From: an alpha proteobacterium AAP38
Lineage (GTDB): Bacteria > Pseudomonadota > Alphaproteobacteria > Azospirillales > Azospirillaceae
Assembly: GCA_001296005.1 (NCBI GenBank)
Contig: LJHR01000011.1
Location: 62,001 to 126,000, forward strand
Direction of reading: 5' to 3'
Length of the DNA: 64,000 nucleotides
Shown here: piece by piece, positions 16,173-24,508 of the stretch
How positions within the stretch are numbered: the first letter of the stretch is position 1
Layout of the letters: each line of letters opens with the position of its first letter
Notes under the pieces: model-generated
Told to the model about the DNA's origin: nothing
Database searches by the model: none
The model's input: only the letters and a program-made list of their open reading frames with translations
Translations under genes and position numbers: made by a program

Positions 16173-18701
16173 TCAGACCCGTACATCCACCCGCCCGAAC
16201 TCCAAGATCTGGGCCTGGGCGATAATTGCCGGGTCTTCTTCCTCGACATCATCAGAAGCAAACCCCGTGCCATAGCCGGACTGGTCTCGCTGGTCCTGGC
16301 GCTGCTGGGCTTGGTCGCCGCTGTCCTGGAGTGAGAAGGACAGGCTGTCCTGGTCGGTCTGCAGACCGGCCTCCTGCAAGGCCTTCTCCAGGTTCTTACT
16401 GTCCTTTTGCAGCATCTCCAGGGTGGCAGGGTTCTCCACCATCACCTTGGCGCGCAGCTTTCCTTCCGATCCGATCTCCAACTGCACATCGATGCGGCCC
16501 ATTTCATAGGGGTTGAGCTGGATGGAGACGCGGTCATTGCCGTCCTGGACGGCCCGTTGCACATGGAAAGCCATCTGCTGTCCAGGCGGGGTGTAGGCGT
16601 TGGGGCGGTGCGGGGCGTTGGTCTGGCGCAGGGACTGCGCGAAATCATTGCCCTGGACCTTGCCATTCTCGCCGGAATGCAGGCCGGCTGTGGCCGGGTC
16701 GATGCCATCGGCAGCGGGCGCCTCTGCAAAGCCGGAGCCACCCTCGCTGCTGCCATCGGTGCTACTACCGCTTTCATGGCCCTTGGCGCCGGCGGAAATG
16801 GCACGGGACAGAAGATTATCCTCCGTCTCGGCCCGCATGACTGTGGTGTCGACGCGGGTGGCCGGCTGGTTCTGCCCGGCAGATTGTGCCGATCCAGCGA
16901 TATCCGCCTGCATCTCGGCCCGCGCTTCGTTACCCACATGCTTGGGCGCCAGCATCCGGTTGTTCGTCACCGCCTCATCTTCATCGCTCACCGCTTCCGT
17001 CACCTTCACATCCTCCCCCTCCACCGGGGCGGCATTGGCATCAGCGGCAGGTCGCGCGCTGGCGGGGGCCGGACGGGCTGCGGCGGTCGGTGCGGCGGTG
17101 CTGCTGGTCCGCAGCGTCACGGTATGCGGGGTGGGGCTGTTGGCCGTCGTGGCCATGGCCGGGTCAGCCTCGGCCACCGCCACCGTCTCCGCCGCCGGTT
17201 CTGCCGGCAGTGCCGATGCCGTCAGGATGGTGGTTTCGGCGGGTGCCGGCTCGGACTTGCGTACCGTCTGCGCCTTTGTGGAAGACGCCGCTGCCGGCGT
17301 CGGGCTGGTCGCCGGCGTGGGGGATGCCGCCGTAGCAGGTGCGGTTGGGGCCGTCATGTTGCCGCTGGCCGCTGTGACCGCCGGTTTATCGGTGCTCTCC
17401 TGCACCGATGCGGTCCATGCCGGGGCGGCGCTTGCCGGTGCTGTTACCGCCGGTGCCGGTGCCTTCGGCTCTGTTACGTTCACTGAAGCCTGACCAGCCG
17501 CACTGCCGGTCGTGGCGCTGGCGGCCTTGGCTGCTGCCATCTCCGTCACGGATGCCTTCTCATCGCCGGAGGCTGTGGCGGCCAGATCGGCGGGCAACGC
17601 GATGGCGCCTGGCTTTTCGTCAGCAGTGTCCGTGGCCGGCGTGATCTCTGTGCCGGTGGCTGCGACGGTGCCTGTCACCACGGGGGGAGCCGGTGCCGTA
17701 CTGGGCGCGGGTGTCGATGGCGACGCGACCTTGATGCTGATCGCCTCCGGCTGCGGCGCGGCGATGGGAGCGGCCTTCTGTTCCACCGCCGGGCTGCTGG
17801 TCGGTGCCGCATCCACTGGCGCATCCACTGGCGCCGCCATGTTGGTGGCGGGCGGTGTGGCCGCGGTCATCATGGCGGTATCAAGCTTCGGGATGACGGG
17901 GGCCGCTGCGGGCTTTGCTGTTGTGGCAAGGCTAGCGTCTGCCGGTGCCGGCAAGGCCCTCAGCCCGGTGCCTGCCACGGTCAGATTGACCCCCAGCGCG
18001 CTGGGCGCCGTATCCGTGGTCAGAACGGGGATTACCGGCGCATTGCTGTTGGCACTGGCGATGGTCACCTGTGTGACCTGTACCGCCAGGCTGGCATCGG
18101 TTTCGGTGCCGCCCTGCAAGGCCATCAGAATATCGACTTCGCCTTCCTCGGTCTCGGCATCCGCCGGCGTGGCGCCGTCGATCACCGACTCCCCTTCAGA
18201 CAGGGGGCTGGCGGCGGTAAAGGCCTGCGACAGGTCGTTGAGGAAGGCGACCACTTCGGGGTTCATCTCCTGTCCCGAAAGGCTGCCATTGGCTAGCAGG
18301 CTGATGCCGGATTGTGCCCAGCGTGCTTCGATGCCCTTTGCACCGTTACCGGCATTGGCGGCGCCGGCCATGTTGGTCAGGTTGAAACCGCCACCCAGCA
18401 AGGCGCCCAGGCCCGATGGCGCGGCCGATGGCACGGTTGGTCCGCCCATGCCCAATGTGAGGGCGCCTGGCACCTCATCCGTCGTCAGCACCGGTATCGC
18501 CGTTCCGTCGCCCGTTCCGGCATCAGCACCGGTGAGGGAGAGGAAGTTGCCCAGGAGCTGGTTGAAACTTTCCAGCCCCTCCAAACCCTCCAGCCCTTCG
18601 CCGGACGGCGGTCCATTGCCGATGCCACCTCCCATCACGCCAAAGGACAAGGCGGATGGGGCGGTGGCCGTGCTGGCTCCAAGAAGGGCTGAGATGTCCA
18701 T
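16173..18701 (-). CDS. fliK: Flagellar hook-length control protein FliK, unusually long
   Basis: An 842-residue FliK. The C-terminal Flg_hook domain, which switches export specificity, is clear (RVSIQLNPYEMGRIDVQLEIGSEGKLRAKVMVENPATLEMLQKD...LEKALQEAGLQ near residues 730-800). The rest is a low-complexity Ala/Thr/Pro/Val ruler region and a Gly/Leu-rich N-terminus (MDISALLGAS). Enterobacterial FliK is about 400 residues, so the ruler is roughly twice as long. The ATG at 18701 is preferred over the longer frame because a sigma-54 promoter lies 35-50 bases upstream, inside the alternative 5' extension. It is first in an operon with flgD. Confidence 0.88.
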   Translation of the reverse strand: MDISALLGASTATAPSALSFGVMGGGIGNGPPSGEGLEGLEGLESFNQLLGNFLSLTGADAGTGDGTAIPVLTTDEVPGALTLGMGGPTVPSAAPSGLGALLGGGFNLTNMAGAANAGNGAKGIEARWAQSGISLLANGSLSGQEMNPEVVAFLNDLSQAFTAASPLSEGESVIDGATPADAETEEGEVDILMALQGGTETDASLAVQVTQVTIASANSNAPVIPVLTTDTAPSALGVNLTVAGTGLRALPAPADASLATTAKPAAAPVIPKLDTAMMTAATPPATNMAAPVDAPVDAAPTSSPAVEQKAAPIAAPQPEAISIKVASPSTPAPSTAPAPPVVTGTVAATGTEITPATDTADEKPGAIALPADLAATASGDEKASVTEMAAAKAASATTGSAAGQASVNVTEPKAPAPAVTAPASAAPAWTASVQESTDKPAVTAASGNMTAPTAPATAASPTPATSPTPAAASSTKAQTVRKSEPAPAETTILTASALPAEPAAETVAVAEADPAMATTANSPTPHTVTLRTSSTAAPTAAARPAPASARPAADANAAPVEGEDVKVTEAVSDEDEAVTNNRMLAPKHVGNEARAEMQADIAGSAQSAGQNQPATRVDTTVMRAETEDNLLSRAISAGAKGHESGSSTDGSSEGGSGFAEAPAADGIDPATAGLHSGENGKVQGNDFAQSLRQTNAPHRPNAYTPPGQQMAFHVQRAVQDGNDRVSIQLNPYEMGRIDVQLEIGSEGKLRAKVMVENPATLEMLQKDSKNLEKALQEAGLQTDQDSLSFSLQDSGDQAQQRQDQRDQSGYGTGFASDDVEEEDPAIIAQAQILEFGRVDVRV

Positions 18702-18734
18702 GGCGTGTATTCCTGCGCTATTCGGTTGGGACCA

Positions 18735-18750
18735 TGCACCTATCGTGCCA
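18735..18750 (-). promoter_or_regulatory. Sigma-54 promoter of fliK-flgD
   Basis: On the minus strand TGGCACGATAGGTGCA has the invariant GG (-24) and GC (-12) ten bases apart and matches TGGCACG-N4-TTGCA at all but one position. It lies 34 bases ahead of the chosen fliK ATG. Confidence 0.75.
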
Positions 18751-18930
18751 ATAGGGACGTGCCGGAATTGCTGGGTTTCGGGTTGGTCAGGCCCTGCCGG
18801 GGGGCAGAAGCTGCCGGTTCCTGGGCAAGGCTTGCCGGGCGTAGAGGCCCGAAACCCGGTGGACAAGGGGATGGCGTTACGGCGTAAGGGTTGTGCGCCG
18901 TTGAGTTGGGATCATAAACCTAAAATGGGA

Positions 18931-19374
18931 TCAGAAGGACTTGTTGTACGCCATTGAGGGTGCGGCCTTGCGGGCATAGGCCGCCGGCATGACCATCCCG
19001 CCTCGGCGGGTATAGGTTCCTTCGTCGGCCCGCGCCTTGTTGATGGCGGTGACCAGGGTATTGATGGTGGATTGCGTCACCTGGGTGGCGGCACGGACCA
19101 GCCGTGCATGTTCCAGGGTCGCCTCGATGAATTCGTCCGATGCCTGTTTCAGCCGGGCCTTGGCCTCGGCATCCATCAACTGCAACGTTTCGGTATCCGC
19201 CTTCACCGACCGCACGCAATCCTCATAGGTGCGGACCAGCAGGGGCTTCTTGTCGGCGATGGCGTTCAGGGCCGGCAGGTTGCGGTTGGCAATGGCGTCA
19301 TTCTCCAACTGGAAAAGGTCCGTCAACCGCCGCATCGCATCGATCAGCGCATCCGCGCGGGTATTGGCTGTCAT
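18931..19374 (-). CDS. flgN: FlgN-like flagellar export chaperone
   Basis: A 147-residue, mainly helical protein (ALIDAMRRLTDLFQLENDAIANRNLPALNAIADKKPLLVRTYEDCVRSV) with the heptad-like helices and position expected for FlgN, the chaperone that escorts hook-associated proteins to the export gate. The C-terminal tail (YTRRGGMVMPAAYARKAAPSMAYNKSF) resembles tails seen in alphaproteobacterial homologues. The start overlaps the flgJ stop by four bases (19371-19374), so it is the third gene of the flgI operon. FlgN proteins are weakly conserved, so the name rests on size, helical character and operon context. Confidence 0.65.
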   Translation of the reverse strand: MTANTRADALIDAMRRLTDLFQLENDAIANRNLPALNAIADKKPLLVRTYEDCVRSVKADTETLQLMDAEAKARLKQASDEFIEATLEHARLVRAATQVTQSTINTLVTAINKARADEGTYTRRGGMVMPAAYARKAAPSMAYNKSF

Positions 19375-19712
19375 TTCGATCCTTTCCCTTGTTCTTGTTC
19401 CTGCATGCGGATCATGGCGGCCTTTACATCGTCGGCGATGCCGACGCCGCCGGCCTTGGCGATCTGCTTGCCATATTCTTCAACCATCATGCCGCGCCAG
19501 GTGTTCTCCGCCTCGCCGCCGCCGAAGGTGTCATCCGCTTCAACGCCCTGCCACATCTGGCCCAGCATCTGGGACAGGAAGACGGCTTCGAATTCCTGCG
19601 CCGCCTTGCCCACATCCTTGATGTTGGGGCCCTTGTTCTTCAGGCCACCGGCCTGGGACAGGGATTGCGGGTCAAAGCCGGGGGTGGAAAGCTTCATGCT
19701 GTCGGACATCAC
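19371..19712 (-). CDS. flgJ: Rod-binding protein FlgJ (scaffold domain only)
   Basis: A 113-residue protein equal to the N-terminal rod-binding domain of FlgJ (DVGKAAQEFEAVFLSQMLGQMWQGV, FGGGEAENTWRGMMVEEYGKQIAKAGGVGIADDV). It lacks the C-terminal muramidase domain of enterobacterial FlgJ, as usual in alphaproteobacteria, where a separate enzyme opens the peptidoglycan. The ATG at 19712 overlaps the flgI stop codon; a second ATG at 19709 is equally possible. It acts in the periplasm as a rod cap. Confidence 0.88.
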   Translation of the reverse strand: MMSDSMKLSTPGFDPQSLSQAGGLKNKGPNIKDVGKAAQEFEAVFLSQMLGQMWQGVEADDTFGGGEAENTWRGMMVEEYGKQIAKAGGVGIADDVKAAMIRMQEQEQGKGSK

Positions 19713-20851
19713 ATCACCTCAATCTCGGCCTGAAGGGCACCAGCCGCCTTGATGGACTGGAGGATCGAGATCATATCACGCGGCCCCACGCCAAGCGCGT
19801 TCAGGTTTGCGACCAGTTCCTGAAGCGAGACGCCGGCCGGCATGACTGCCAGTTTCTTGTCGGCGCCATCATCGACCTGAATGTCGGTGCGCGGCACGAC
19901 CGTCGTCTGTCCACCCTGGCTGAACGGCGCGGGCTGGGATACCTGCGGTGTCTCGGTGATCTTGATGGTCAGGTTGCCCTGGGCGATGGCGACGGTGGAG
20001 ATGCGGACATTCTCACCCATCACGATGACGCCGGACGCCTCGTCAATGACGACACGCGCCACCTGATCGGGCCGGACGGTCAACTGCTCCACCTCACCCA
20101 GAAAGGCGACAAGGTCGGTCTTGCGCTGCATCGGCACATTGATGACGACACTGGTCGGGTCCAGCGCCTTGGCCGTCTGCGGGCCGGCGAACTGGTTGAT
20201 GGCGTTGGCCACACGCACCGCCGTCGTGAAATCGGGGTTGCGCAGCGACAGGCGCAGATAGGGCAGGTCGGACAAGGAGAAATCGATCTCCCGTTCCACA
20301 ATGGCACCACCGGCAATGCGCCCGCTGGTCGGTACGCCCCGCGTGATGGAGGCACCGGCACCCTGCGCAGAGAAGCCGGAAATGGCGACGGCGCCCTGGG
20401 CCACGGCATAAACCTCACCGTCGGCGCCCAGCAGCGGGGTGACCAGCAGGGTGCCGCCCTGTAGGTTCTTGGCATCGGCCATGGCCGCGACCGAAATATC
20501 GATGCGCGACCCCTGCGAGGTGAAGGGCGGCAGGGTGGCGGTCACCATAACGGCGGCCACATTCTTGGTACGGATCGTATCGCCACGGACATTGACGCCC
20601 AGGCGTTCCAGCATGCCGATCAGGCTCTGTTCGGTAAACGGCGAGTTGTTGATCGTATCGCCGGTGCCATTCAGGCCGACCACAAGGCCGTAGCCGATCA
20701 GCATATTGTCGCGCACACCCTCGACATCGGCGATATCCTTGATTCGGCTGTCCGCGTGCGCCATGTCGGGCGCCATCAGCGTGAGGGCCGTCAGGATGGC
20801 GGCCAGCCACTGGCCGATCCGGGTCTTGGTGGAGGAGGTGCGCGTCGCCAT
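19709..20851 (-). CDS. flgI: Flagellar P-ring protein FlgI
   Basis: A 380-residue periplasmic protein that forms the P ring around the rod. A Sec signal peptide (MATRTSSTKTRIGQWLAAILTALTLMAPDMAHA) is followed by the hallmark SRIKDIADVEGVRDNMLIGYGLVVGLNGTGD and, later, DEASGVIVMGENVRISTVAIAQGNLTIKI and GVGPRDMISILQSIKAAGALQAEIEVM. The ATG at 20851 is chosen because the signal peptide starts there. The longer frame to 20995 would run through a sigma-54 promoter. It is the first gene of flgI-flgJ-flgN and is divergent from fliX. Confidence 0.95.
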   Translation of the reverse strand: MATRTSSTKTRIGQWLAAILTALTLMAPDMAHADSRIKDIADVEGVRDNMLIGYGLVVGLNGTGDTINNSPFTEQSLIGMLERLGVNVRGDTIRTKNVAAVMVTATLPPFTSQGSRIDISVAAMADAKNLQGGTLLVTPLLGADGEVYAVAQGAVAISGFSAQGAGASITRGVPTSGRIAGGAIVEREIDFSLSDLPYLRLSLRNPDFTTAVRVANAINQFAGPQTAKALDPTSVVINVPMQRKTDLVAFLGEVEQLTVRPDQVARVVIDEASGVIVMGENVRISTVAIAQGNLTIKITETPQVSQPAPFSQGGQTTVVPRTDIQVDDGADKKLAVMPAGVSLQELVANLNALGVGPRDMISILQSIKAAGALQAEIEVM

Positions 20852-20933
20852 GGCGGTGCTTCCGATTCTGTCGCTTTGCCTTCGGTTCGGGGCTTTTCCG
20901 CCCCTTATCGTCGGATTGGTCGATGCCAGAACC

Positions 20934-20949
20934 GTGCCAGTCCAGGGAT
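20934..20949 (-). promoter_or_regulatory. Sigma-54 promoter of flgI-flgJ-flgN
   Basis: On the minus strand TGGCACGGTTCTGGCA has GG and GC ten bases apart, one mismatch from TGGCACG-N4-TTGCA. It lies 83 bases before the flgI ATG and is of the same quality as the fliK promoter. Confidence 0.72.
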
Positions 20950-21143
20950 TGCGCGCCTTTCCGGGCCGCTGGTCAAGGCTTGCCGCCCCGTACAAAGGCT
21001 CAGGTCCTGCCTGCGGGCAAAAAATGCCCTAGGACGCGGGGCGCTGCGGGTGATACCTATAGTGAAAGACGTGCATCCGGCCTATATATCTGGTGTCGGA
21101 ATGCCGTCCGGTCCGCTCAAAAGCGAAAGCAGCCAACCGCGCC

Positions 21144-21563
21144 ATGAAGATCGAGGGTCCTTCCTCCGCCCGTCCCGGTCAGGTGAAGAAAGCCACGCGC
21201 AGCGGTGGTGGCGAATTCGCACGCCATATCCAGGGCGGGGACGAGGATGATGGCGTTTCGCGCTCATCTGGCTCGCAGGGCCTGTCCGGCATCAATCCGC
21301 TGTTCGCCCTGCAGGAGGTCGATGACGCCCTGTCCGGCAAGAAGCGCAAGGCGCAGGCGCGGGGCGAGGATATTCTGGACCGGCTGGATGAAATCCGTCT
21401 CGGCCTGCTAATGGGCACCATCCCGCTGGAAAAGCTCCATGAATTGACGCGGGTTCTTCAGAACCGCATCGGTGACCTGGACGATCCGGAGCTGCAGCAG
21501 GTTTTGGATGAGATCGACCTGCGGGCGCAGGTGGAGATCGCGAAGCTGACCCCGCAGGGCTGA
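21144..21563 (+). CDS. fliX: Flagellar assembly regulator FliX
   Basis: A 139-residue FliX. A basic, Gly/Ser-rich N-terminus (MKIEGPSSARPGQVKKATRSGGGEF) precedes the conserved C-terminal part (ALQEVDDALSGKKRKAQARGEDILDRLDEIRLGLLMGTIPLEKLHELTRVL, DLDDPELQQVLDEIDLRAQVEIAKL). In Caulobacter FliX works with the sigma-54 activator FlbD and links basal-body assembly to expression of late flagellar genes, which fits the two sigma-54 promoters found here. The ATG at 21144 matches the family's start. It is divergent from flgI and upstream of dksA, the usual alphaproteobacterial order. Confidence 0.9.
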   Translation: MKIEGPSSARPGQVKKATRSGGGEFARHIQGGDEDDGVSRSSGSQGLSGINPLFALQEVDDALSGKKRKAQARGEDILDRLDEIRLGLLMGTIPLEKLHELTRVLQNRIGDLDDPELQQVLDEIDLRAQVEIAKLTPQG

Positions 21564-21726
21564 TCGCGCAGGCATACGCCTGAATGACTGATCGGGCTGC
21601 TTCCCCAGTAAATTGTTTGGTTTCAGCGCATTAGAAGTTTTGCGCCGATGCTGTTCGCCTGTTGCGGGCCGGGCCTTGTCTCCCTATACTCCGCGCCGTT
21701 TCCAGGCCCAGGATCGGACCAGTCAG

Positions 21727-22158
21727 ATGTCGTCTAATACGTTGCCTCTGCTCCCCGCCGATTACCGCCCGTCGGAGGACGAGGAATATATGAACCCGCT
21801 GATGCGGGCTTTCTTCCGGCACAAACTGCTGCAATGGCGCGCGGAGCTGCTGCGTGAAAGCAGCGAAACGCTGAACAGCCTGCACGAGGATGGTGGGTTG
21901 CAGGAACCCGACATTGCCGACCGTGCCACGCTGGAGACGGATCGTGCGCTGGAACTGCGCACCCGCGACCGCGAGCGCAAGCTGATTTCCAAGATCGACA
22001 GCGCTCTGCAGCGCATCCATGACGGCGAATACGGCTATTGCGAGGAGACGGGGGAGCCGATCGGCGTCCGCCGTCTGGAGGCCCGCCCCATCGCCACCAT
22101 GAGCCTTGAAGCCCAGGAACGGCATGAGCGGATGGAGCGCACGCACCGCGACGATTGA
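21727..22158 (+). CDS. dksA: RNA polymerase-binding transcription factor DksA, single-cysteine form
   Basis: A 143-residue DksA, which binds the secondary channel of RNA polymerase and works with ppGpp. It shows the coiled-coil segment (NPLMRAFFRHKLLQWRAELLRESSETLNSL) and the tip acidic residues in EPDIADRATLETDRALELRTRDRERKL. The globular region is GEYGYCEETGEPIGVRRLEARPIATMSLEAQERHERMER. Only one of the four classical zinc-finger cysteines remains, as in cysteine-poor DksA variants that do not need zinc. The ATG at 21727 begins the family's N-terminus (MSSNTLPLLPADYRPSEDEEYMNP). Confidence 0.93.
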   Translation: MSSNTLPLLPADYRPSEDEEYMNPLMRAFFRHKLLQWRAELLRESSETLNSLHEDGGLQEPDIADRATLETDRALELRTRDRERKLISKIDSALQRIHDGEYGYCEETGEPIGVRRLEARPIATMSLEAQERHERMERTHRDD

Positions 22159-22305
22159 GGTGGCGCGCGAGGGGCAGGAGAAAGCGTTTCGCGTGCTGCT
22201 GCCGGCGTCTGTCCGAACGGGTCGCGGCAGCGATTAACAGGCCCGATAGGGTGCAATCGGCTTTTTCCCTGGTTTGCAGACATGGCTCCAGAAGGAAGAA
22301 GAACG

Positions 22306-23784
22306 ATGCGCTACCTGGGCTTTTTCCTGACGATTACCCTCGCACTTGCCTTGACGGCTATCGGCAAGCCCTCCATCGCACAGAATCTAGCGACTGACTT
22401 AGCCGGGCCGTCTCAGGTACCAAAGTTTCCGCCGCTGACCGACTTCGTTGGCACCTATGCCTATCAGGGCGGAACGATGGAGATCGCTGCCCCTGACGAG
22501 TTGTACGCGGTGATCAGCGGCGGCAAGTATCCGTTGCGCCGAAAATCGGCTGATGTCTTCATCAACGGCGGCGGCGCAGACGTTATCTTTCATCGCGGTT
22601 CCGATGGTCAGGTTAACGCTGTGGAGGACAATAGTGGCCTTTATCAGCGCTTATCGGCTACCATAACCCCCTTAACTGAAGCGGGATTCCGGCCCCGCCC
22701 GGTCGGGTCGCCTGCCTATCGCTACCGGATGCCAAGCGCCCTGAAAGACGGCATCCCGGTGGGCAATATCGCCAGATCTGACCTCGGCACCGACGCCGCC
22801 AGCCGCGTCGTCGCTGGTGTCCTCGACAAGACGTGGCCGGATGTGGATGGCATCCTGATCTTCCAGGGCGGTAAGCTCGTGCTGGAGGAATATTTTTACG
22901 GCTATGACCGCAACACGCCCCATCAATTGCGCTCTGCAACTAAATCGGTCGTGGGCGCTGTCGTAGGGTCGGCTGTCGCAAACGGGGCTATCACGCTGGA
23001 TGAACCCGTTTTGCCCTGGCTTGGCTACGCGGACATTGCCAACGCCGATCCGCGTAAGGCCGCGATCACCTTACGCCATCTCCTCACCCTGCAATCTGGA
23101 CTGGACTGCAACGACTACTCAGCGAACTCTCCTGGCGGCGAGAATAAACTCTACGACAAGCCCGACTGGATCCGTGTGATGGTTGACCTGAAAATGGTCG
23201 AGGCACCTGGCACGGTTGGTCACTATTGTACGGGCGCTACCTTTCTGGCCGGTCGCATAGTGGAAAAGGCGACAGGCTGGACGTTGCCCGACTACGCACA
23301 AGAACATCTGTTCGGGCCGTTGGGCATCCGCCGGTCCGATTGGACATGGGACCACTACCTAACCAATAGTGACAAATCGTTCGGGATGATGTCCATGCGC
23401 CCGCGCGATATGCTGAAGTTCGCAATGCTCTACGCGAATGAGGGACGATGGGGTAAAAAGCAGGTGCTGCCTGCCGCCTGGGTAAAGCAGTCGCTTTCTT
23501 CACTCAGCCGCGTCGAGAATACAGACTATGGCTTCCTCTGGTGGCGCATGTCGCTACGCGTGTCGACGCCGGACGGTACCCATCGTGTTTACATAAGCGC
23601 TGCCCAAGGCAATGGCGGCCAGAAGATTTATATTGTACCTGAGTTGGATCTAATCGCTGTCTTCACAGGTTCGCGCTACAACACGGGCGGGGCACCGCCG
23701 AACAAAATCATGGCAGAGGTGGTCCTGCCCGCCCTGTTGCAAGCGCGCGGCGTGAACGGGGATGTTGGTGCGCCAATCCGCTGA
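22306..23784 (+). CDS. Secreted serine beta-lactamase/esterase-like hydrolase
   Basis: A 492-residue protein with a Sec signal peptide (MRYLGFFLTITLALALTAIGKPSIAQ). A roughly 140-residue N-terminal domain precedes a class C beta-lactamase-like domain. The SxxK nucleophile motif is seen in RSATKSVVGAVVG near residue 215, the tyrosine motif in GHYCTGATFLAGRIVEKATGW, and typical blocks in LRHLLTLQSGLDCND and FGMMSMRPRDMLKFAMLYANEG. Family members are esterases, peptidases or beta-lactamases; the substrate cannot be told. GGAAG precedes the ATG at 22306. Codon use is somewhat less GC-biased than in neighbouring genes, which could reflect transfer. Confidence 0.82.
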   Translation: MRYLGFFLTITLALALTAIGKPSIAQNLATDLAGPSQVPKFPPLTDFVGTYAYQGGTMEIAAPDELYAVISGGKYPLRRKSADVFINGGGADVIFHRGSDGQVNAVEDNSGLYQRLSATITPLTEAGFRPRPVGSPAYRYRMPSALKDGIPVGNIARSDLGTDAASRVVAGVLDKTWPDVDGILIFQGGKLVLEEYFYGYDRNTPHQLRSATKSVVGAVVGSAVANGAITLDEPVLPWLGYADIANADPRKAAITLRHLLTLQSGLDCNDYSANSPGGENKLYDKPDWIRVMVDLKMVEAPGTVGHYCTGATFLAGRIVEKATGWTLPDYAQEHLFGPLGIRRSDWTWDHYLTNSDKSFGMMSMRPRDMLKFAMLYANEGRWGKKQVLPAAWVKQSLSSLSRVENTDYGFLWWRMSLRVSTPDGTHRVYISAAQGNGGQKIYIVPELDLIAVFTGSRYNTGGAPPNKIMAEVVLPALLQARGVNGDVGAPIR

Positions 23785-23809
23785 AGCGGTTCTACGGCCA
23801 CGGCCATCC

Positions 23810-24505
23810 TCAAACGGTCAGGAACTTCCGCACGTCGGTTTCCACCAGCCCGGCCCTGTCCCCGGCCATTACCACTTCGCCCCGGTCCAGGACGGCGTAA
23901 AGGTCGGCCAGGTCGCGGGCAAATTCAAAGTACTGCTCCACCAGCACGATGGCCATGTCGCCCCGGTCGCGCAGCCAGGAGATGGCGCGGCCGATATCCT
24001 TGATGATGCTCGGCTGAATGCCCTCTGTCGGTTCATCAAGCAGCAGGAGGCGCGGGCGGGTGACGAGCGCCCGACCGATGGCCAGTTGCTGCTGCTGCCC
24101 GCCCGACAGATCACCGCCGCGCCGCGACAGCATGGATTTCAGCACAGGGAACAGCTCGAAAATCTCATCCGGGATGAAACGCTGCCGCCGGGGCAGGGGG
24201 GCGAACCCGGTCTCCAGATTCTCCTTCACCGTCAGCAGGGGGAAAATCTCCCGCCCCTGCGGGACGTAGGCGATGCCGCGCCGGGCCCGGTCTTCGGTGG
24301 AGAGTTTGGAGATGTCCGCCCCTTCCCAGGTGATGGACCCGCCGCTGATAGGCCGATGGCCGATGATGGCGCGCAGCGTGGAGGATTTGCCCACCCCGTT
24401 GCGGCCCATCAGGCAGGTGACCTTGCCCGGCTGTGCCAGGACACTGACGCCGCGCAGGGCTTGCGCCGCACCATAATGCAGGTTGATGTCATTGACGTTC
24501 AGCAT
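23810..24505 (-). CDS. urtE: Urea ABC transporter ATP-binding protein UrtE
   Basis: A 231-residue ABC ATPase of the branched-chain amino acid/urea type. It carries Walker A GRNGVGKSS, the LSGGQQQQLAIGRAL signature and Walker B LLLLDEPTEGIQP. The text GIAYVPQGREIFPLLTVKENL is typical of UrtE/LivF. It powers the inner-membrane urea importer together with UrtD. It is the last gene of the urtABCDE operon, starting three bases after the urtD stop, and is convergent with the beta-lactamase-like gene. Confidence 0.93.
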   Translation of the reverse strand: MLNVNDINLHYGAAQALRGVSVLAQPGKVTCLMGRNGVGKSSTLRAIIGHRPISGGSITWEGADISKLSTEDRARRGIAYVPQGREIFPLLTVKENLETGFAPLPRRQRFIPDEIFELFPVLKSMLSRRGGDLSGGQQQQLAIGRALVTRPRLLLLDEPTEGIQPSIIKDIGRAISWLRDRGDMAIVLVEQYFEFARDLADLYAVLDRGEVVMAGDRAGLVETDVRKFLTV

Positions 24506-24508
24506 GTC

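Noticed and set aside
17512-18957. A 481-codon Ala/Val/Ser-rich frame antisense to fliK
   Set aside because: The low-complexity fliK ruler produces open frames on both strands; the FliK C-terminal domain and sigma-54 promoter support the minus strand.
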